Shown in pieces: positions 8,021 to 12,948 of a DNA stretch of 12,948 bases. Both the position numbers and the translations under genes were made by a program. The first letter of the stretch is position 1, and every line of letters starts with the position of its first letter. This stretch comes from Zygnema cylindricum (taxonomy: Eukaryota; Streptophyta; Zygnematophyceae; Zygnematales; Zygnemataceae): contig JBBHKE010000446.1 in assembly GCA_037447655.1 (NCBI GenBank), positions 64,001-76,948 on the forward strand, in the 5' to 3' direction. The notes under the pieces were generated by a model. It worked only from the letters and a program-made list of their open reading frames with translations, ran no database searches and was not told where the DNA came from.

Positions 8021-8340
8021 TCCTATCGTGAGTTGTGTTATGGGCTTTTCATATGATATTCTTAGATCACAACTTTTATCAGCGATCGTCAGATCGTCCA
8101 AAATCTTACGGTTTAAATAAAAAGTACCTCAAAACTCATAGAATTTTTTTTTTTTGTCCGAATGTTTTTCAAAGTTTAGACATGACGTTTAATTCTTTAT
8201 CAATCGATGTGGAACTCAACCCTATTACTATTTTTTTTTCATTTTGAGGCCAATGCAATATGGGTCTTAAGGTCACATTATATATTTTGCGTACAATAGG
8301 CATATTGTATGGACGTACTTTCACCTACTTTTGAACTATG
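8021..8340 (-). mobile_element. hAT-like MITE, copy C, damaged
   Basis: The right end (ACTTTCACCTACTTTTGAACTATG to 8340) matches copy B, as do the blocks CAATATGGGTCTTAAGGTCA (about 8258) and GAGTTGTGTTATGGGC (8030 on). The left terminal repeat is missing or unreadable, so the target duplication cannot be tested. Between about 8130 and 8250 the sequence is unlike copies A and B, apart from GTCCGAATGTTTTT, and seems to hold an extra segment of roughly 80 bp. The open frame 8035-8247 is an accident of this element. Confidence 0.8.
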
Positions 8341-9679
8341 ATTTCTTCGCTACTTTTTTGTCGTCTTTTTGTCCTCATATATGCATTCCAACTATGGTAA
8401 CCACCGGGCGGGCAACACTTTTGTCTTCTTCTGTCGACATGTCACATAAAAATATGAGCGCGTCACATGTAAGGGCAAGGTCCCATTAGGGGAAAAATGT
8501 TGTTGTTTACTGAAAGCCGTACGTTTTCGTACAGTGCCTTACCAAAAAAAAAAAATGTTAGAAAACAAGCCTACTGAATGAGCGATTTGATTCTCCACGT
8601 TTATGGGGGTAAACGTGGACCTTCGGATGCATAATAAGATACGCCATCGTTTGACACTTTCATTTCGCAACAAGTGACCCAGAGTAGGTCAATTCTAAGT
8701 GCCTGAACGTATAGCATCGTGCCTCGTGGAAAAGTGAACAAATATCCACGACAAAGCGCGACCAGGTGGGTACACGTCGCATATGACATGTGCCTTCCGC
8801 TAGGGAGGTTGCGAGGCCACCGGAAGCCGTAATAAAATCTTTGACGGAGGATATTGTTTCACGCTTATGTTGCCATCCACTAACCATTCTGACATATTCG
8901 TACGCTCTAACAAATCTTAAGTTTCATCCGCCCGTATAGATTTCATTCAATACGTCGTACTAGTCACTTTTTACCTTCTTTGGTACAATATGTGGTCACA
9001 AATTTTTGTCAGAGGCTCTTTGCATATTACGAGAATCGAATTCATATATTACGTGGACCAATAAAAGTGTGCCATGCAAATAAAATGTCAGTTACTAGCC
9101 CTACATAATGGAACGATGGCTTCAGTAAACGAATTTTCGACGGTTACTGAGACCGCCTAATGGAACAACGTTTTAAGTCTTAAAAAAGCCCTAGAAAAAC
9201 CCTTAAAAAGCCTTCATATTATAAATAATAGAGCTGGCAGCTTGATGAAATTATCAAATTATGGATGTTCCCACTTGAAGGGCGGAATTTACTGTGCGAA
9301 AGATTCGAATCTGTTTCGTTGTCATCTTATAAAATTTTACGAAAGGGTCCCTAAAAAGACGTCGTTAATTATTACATAGATTCTTAACGTTTACGTCCAA
9401 ACAGCGAATCAGATTCTAAAATAGGAAAATTGGAACAATAAGCTTGTGTGCTGTTAAAATCCACGTGTGGTCAATATCTTCGCACGTGAATTCAACGGTG
9501 TAGGGCGATTCCATAGTTTTGTCATTTTACATTTGTTTTAATTTAATTTTTGTCTTTGTAGTCGTTGTGGTCTTTCCTGATTCGACGTGTGTTTGAACTT
9601 TGAAAATTTGGACTCCCTGGTTGGCCATGTTTATGCCAGCTTTCAGTTCTTCTTAGTTATACCGGGAGCTTTTCCTCGG
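8341..9679. other. Unassigned non-coding DNA
   Basis: No gene is recognised. Overlapping minus-strand frames at 8601-8789 and 8660-8887 carry no known motif. The stretch includes the hairpin at 8594-8619 and a 12-bp palindrome AGATTCGAATCT (9301-9312). Nothing else stands out. Confidence 0.45.
8594..8619. repeat. Perfect 10-bp hairpin
   Basis: TCCACGTTTA (8594-8603) and TAAACGTGGA (8610-8619) pair exactly around the loop TGGGGG. The stem contains the plant G-box core CACGT, but there is no gene nearby for it to serve. Confidence 0.7.
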
Positions 9680-9900
9680 TACACCGTGAATCGCTATTAG
9701 TGTTAATGTTTTTTTCGTTTCTTAAACATCTTTTATCCGTACGCACTTGTCCATTTGTGGATCTGACGGTTACGATTGAAAGGTAACATTCTCGAATTCC
9801 GATTGGCGGTCTCAAATTAAAATTCGGACGAGAGTGTACGGAGAAAATATGTTTTGAGTGGCGACAAAATTATTAAACCCTAAAAGCGATACACGGTGTA
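9680..9900 (-). mobile_element. TA-target MITE, simple copy (217 bp)
   Basis: The element proper is 9682-9898, flanked by TA (9680-9681, 9899-9900). The left end CACCGTGAATCGCTATTAGT is identical over 27 bases to the inverted right end of the 7022-7758 element. The right end, inverted, starts CACCGTGTATCGCTTTTAGG and is more diverged. The interior (TCCGTACGC, ATTGAAAGGTAACATTC, TGTACGGAGAAAATATG) matches the same element in inverse orientation, so the two are members of one subfamily of about 220 bp. No coding capacity. Confidence 0.85.
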
Positions 9901-10787
9901 ACATTGCTTTCGTCTTTTTAGATTGTATCGCCTTGAGCCACGCAACTTTTACTGTTTCATTTGACTTGTACGACATTTGTACCTTTCACACGTGTGAGAT
10001 TGAGGTTACGAGGCTTGTCAGCTCTAACGTTTTTGTCGGCAGATGTACCGTCAACAACCTGGTGCCATTTTCCTTTTTGACATAATTTTTTGCAGAATTT
10101 CTTGCATAATACTGGCAAGTGTGAGAGACAGTTTGAGTTATAATAACTTAAATGTCTGAAAACGAAACCGTTACTTGATTCTTTGACGGTAATAAACTTT
10201 ACCGAATTTACGATTCAAAACTGTAGACGTCTACTTTTCATGTGACATTGAGACTTCGTGCTCATTTGTGACAACGTCGACGTCATTAAATCTATAACTT
10301 TAAGACATGGCTTCTCAATCATTAGTTATGTTTCTTCTCGCTCGACCTTTCACCATAGTACGCCCAAAGATAGTGAAACAAATATGTTTTTAGAGCTACT
10401 TCCATTCATACCAATGTTGTCATGGTTTATTCCGTGAAAAGGGAGGGGGAAGCGATAATGTGAGAGGGAAGGAGAGAGGTGACGACGTCGTATACTTTTG
10501 CATAAAACCCATGAATGAAAGTGGAGGGTCGAGACTCTTTTTCAAATTTACAAGGAAAGCAAAAGCGTCCGTACATGCGCGTGAGGGGCAGAAAAATTCA
10601 ACGTGCACTCTCGCTCGAGCAAAAACGTTCAAACTCATGTGAAATGTGACAAACAATTTCCTATTGATTTGTCGGTTGCTAATTTTATTAAAATAAGCTC
10701 ATAAGCCAATTTCATTAAGAGTTTGAAGATGAGTCGGTATGACAAGGTAGTCGGTCAAAAAGGGGAAACCGTCAAACTGTAGTACAT
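9901..10787. other. Unassigned non-coding DNA
   Basis: No gene is recognised. The open frame 9858-10085 begins inside a MITE and shows no domain, and frames at 10420-10656 overlap on both strands. A purine-rich patch lies at about 10436-10480. Confidence 0.45.
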
Positions 10788-11584
10788 ACTAAGGGTGAAC
10801 CTCCATCAGGCGAAAATTGAGATTCATTACTATAAAAATTGTATTTTCGTACAGGTCCAAGTCATTTTCGTACCTAGCCGTACAGTTACTTTTTTTATAT
10901 ATATATATAAAACATGTTTACTGAAGACTCATTAAGATTCTCCAAGCTTTTTGGTGAAAACTTCCACCGTCCGATTTTGAATTTTTGTCCCCTTCTATCC
11001 AGTTTTTTGTGAGTCTCCTTAATTGTCCTCGGGAGGAGACTTGCCAGGTACTGGACATGTCTTTTGGTCCACTTGGAAACAAAAAGGTATCATCCACGGC
11101 GGACGAGCGATGGCAACCTCACAATTAGCAAAGGCCACATGCCTTCGTACATGGCGATTTTGAAAGCGACGAAAACATATTTGTTGTATGATATCTCCCT
11201 GGTGACTCTTTCCCTTCGTGGAAAAGACTTTGAGTACAAAACATAACGACATGCGATAAAAGTACAAATCTGCATTTTGAAAAGGAGTTCGAAACGGTTG
11301 GTAAAACGAAATGACAAGATCGTACAAATTGTACATTCACATAGCGTTGCTATATATTTAAATCTGCGTTTGTCTTGACATGCGCAGTTTAGATTTTGTG
11401 TTTTTCGAATCTTTTAAAATTCTCGGCTGGCTTAACAAGATCCGGTGTTGTTCCAATCGGAATCCAGCACGTCATAAATTGGTGCCTCGCTGGCACAACC
11501 TGATGGAGAAATGATACAAATATTACTGCTAGTAAACGTGTCCGTATGATTACTAGGAACGCCTGATCGAGGTTCACCCTAAGT
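10788..11584. mobile_element. Segment bounded by 25-bp inverted repeats
   Basis: ACTAAGGGTGAACCTCCATC at 10788 (25-bp repeat to 10812) recurs in inverse at 11560-11584 with 2 mismatches in 25. This arrangement suggests a 797-bp non-autonomous DNA transposon. I could not find a target duplication of any length, and the arms diverge beyond the 25 bases. The best open frame inside (11019-11336, minus) overlaps two others in the same stretch and has no recognised domain. A (TA)n run lies at 10896-10909. Confidence 0.4.
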
Positions 11585-12370
11585 TGAAAAATGATGTAAA
11601 TCGTACCGTTGTATTTACACATTATTCATACATCATGAGATTTTTCCGGTGCAACATTCGATTTTGAAATAATATGACAAGAAATAACTCTTACTTTTAA
11701 CACATTGGCACACACCCTACATTATTTAAAGATAGTAATTACATAATAATGCTTATATTACAGTATTATACGTACAAAGGGAGTAACGTAGGCATAGTAT
11801 GTTTAGGGCATGCATAATAAGCATTTATTTTTTGATTTTGGATTAAGGTTTATAAAGTATAGCATCAGATACATAATTGAAAGGGCTAATAAGTGTGAAG
11901 TTCCATCATACATTTTTGTAATGGTACGACCAACTCTACAGACCAGGACGATTGAGTTGAAGTTCCATCACGTAGAGTATGTAATACACGTGTTGGAAAT
12001 TGACTGGCGCCATGCAAGCTACGATCCGATATTAAATATCTTTCAGATTTTAAGCACCGACAAACTTAACTTAAAATCTTCAATTGCGTACCATGTATCT
12101 GCGTACGAAATATTCATATGACATAACTATTATACTTTTTGCAGACGCCTGTATGTACGCCAGCTCATGTTTTAGGGTTTTTGATTTCGGACATAACGAA
12201 AGTCCTTCGAGAGAAATAGTGTGACGAATGTCCATCAAAATGGCGGATGAAGGAATGTTACAAATTACATTTTAATTTTCGGTTGTATTTTGAGCGTGTC
12301 GTGCAAATCTTGTGATTTTTTATTGGTTGTATAGTGACACGTAGCTTAATCTTCTAACGTGACACGATTT
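11585..12370. other. Unassigned non-coding DNA
   Basis: The plus-strand frame 11810-12121 (103 codons) is the best open frame here, but it has no known motif, a poor amino-acid pattern and no support from neighbours, so it is not called a gene. It contains two direct copies of TGAAGTTCCATCA (11896-11908, 11958-11970), which resemble the 25-bp repeat found at 10788, 11560 and 12594. Confidence 0.4.
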
Positions 12371-12427
12371 TTTTTTCTGTATCTGCCAACCCACCTCTTC
12401 GAGGTGGGTTGAGAGTAACAGAAAAAA
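12371..12427. repeat. Long hairpin, 11-bp core plus 10-bp outer stem
   Basis: The core arms CAACCCACCTC (12387-12397) and GAGGTGGGTTG (12401-12411) pair perfectly around TTC. Outside a 6-base mismatch on each side, TTTTTTCTGT (12371-12380) pairs with ACAGAAAAAA (12418-12427). In a bacterium this might be a terminator, but in this setting a small foldback element or a precursor-like RNA hairpin is more likely. Confidence 0.75.
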
Positions 12428-12948
12428 TTGAAGCGAACTCCTCGTAGATGAACATCCGACGGCCAGTATTACCTCCAAGACCTTCAAAGAGTATCGACAA
12501 GATTCTTTGTAATGTTGTTTCTAGTATAAAAACAAAATAGGCGGTACGATTTGGTACGGAGAGTCGCGGATTTCTGTAAAAAACGCCACTTTTCGCTTGG
12601 TGGAACTTCACCCTAAGTAAGGAGGTTTTTCTTAGGTTCTAGACCTGATTATAGAGGTTTAAGGGGGGGTTAAAGACAGGTAAATCGAAGTCGTCCGTTT
12701 TAGACGAACTAATAAACATATAGCCACACTAAAATATATTGCTTTTAACAGTTAGGAAATTCTAAATTCGCATTCTCAACACTTTTTTTTACCGTTATGT
12801 AACGTTTTGTCACAAATCCGATAATATCGATATTACAACTTGCAAGGAATCAAGGATGCAATCTGCCCATTATATGATTCTCATTTTATCGGCCTTGACT
12901 TTCTGCTTTTTAGTGTGCGAAACGCTATTCGAGTTGACAACGCCTCTC
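12428..12948. other. Unassigned non-coding DNA with one repeat end
   Basis: The minus-strand frame 12354-12611 runs through the hairpin and has no known domain. At 12594-12618 lies an inverted copy of the 25-bp repeat (20 of 25 matching the 11560-11584 copy). A 14-bp palindrome TAATATCGATATTA lies at 12822-12835. Confidence 0.45.

Noticed and set aside
11389-11622. Minus-strand frame with a weak copia gag-like string (NFKRFEK)
   Set aside because: The match is a few residues only, followed by a stop, with no zinc knuckle or neighbouring pol sequence.
11810-12121. 103-codon plus-strand frame
   Set aside because: No recognisable domain and no splice or promoter context. A frame of this length is expected by chance in a window of this size.
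12371-12427. Bacterial-type intrinsic terminator
   Set aside because: The window is plainly plant-like, with transposons throughout and no transcription unit ending here.

Overview
The window looks like AT-rich intergenic DNA from a flowering-plant nuclear genome. The evidence is a decayed Ty1/copia retrotransposon of the plant type and a crowd of small non-autonomous DNA transposons (MITEs). No bacterial gene organisation is present: no operons, no ribosome binding sites and no long reading frames. I found no intact cellular protein gene, rRNA, convincing tRNA or CRISPR array. The longest open frame (188 codons) overlaps a retrotransposon fragment in another frame and looks accidental.

Layout. 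1-1141: unassigned non-coding DNA with several perfect hairpins. 1142-2882: a dead Ty1/copia pol in collinear order (integrase C-terminal part, linker, reverse transcriptase with its catalytic loop deleted, RNase H). A polypurine tract and a probable 3' LTR (about 2920-3321) follow. 3322-4266: unassigned DNA with a 26-bp tandem duplication and a cluster of CGTCTAC/GTCAC repeats. 4267-4581: a 299-bp MITE (copy A) with an 8-bp target duplication. 4753-6133: a three-level nest of transposons. 7020-7760: a two-level nest. About 7858-7921: a possible CACTA-type transposon end. About 8021-8340: a third, damaged copy of the 8-bp-TSD MITE. 9680-9900: a simple 217-bp MITE of the TA-target family. 10788-11584: a segment bounded by a 25-bp inverted repeat, with a related 25-bp copy at 12594-12618. 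12371-12427: a strong hairpin.

Two MITE families dominate. Family 1 has ends starting CATAGTTCAAAAGTAGG and makes 8-bp target duplications, which fits the hAT superfamily. Family 2 has ends starting CACCGYGAATCGYTATTAG and inserts at TA dinucleotides, which fits Tc1/mariner. Because copies sit inside each other, the window carries its own empty sites, and these fix the element boundaries and target-site lengths without outside data. The insertion order can also be read: element 4755-6131 first, 4930-5753 into it, then the hAT-like copy 5166-5442 into that one. I can name no autonomous partner, and the families may or may not already be catalogued.
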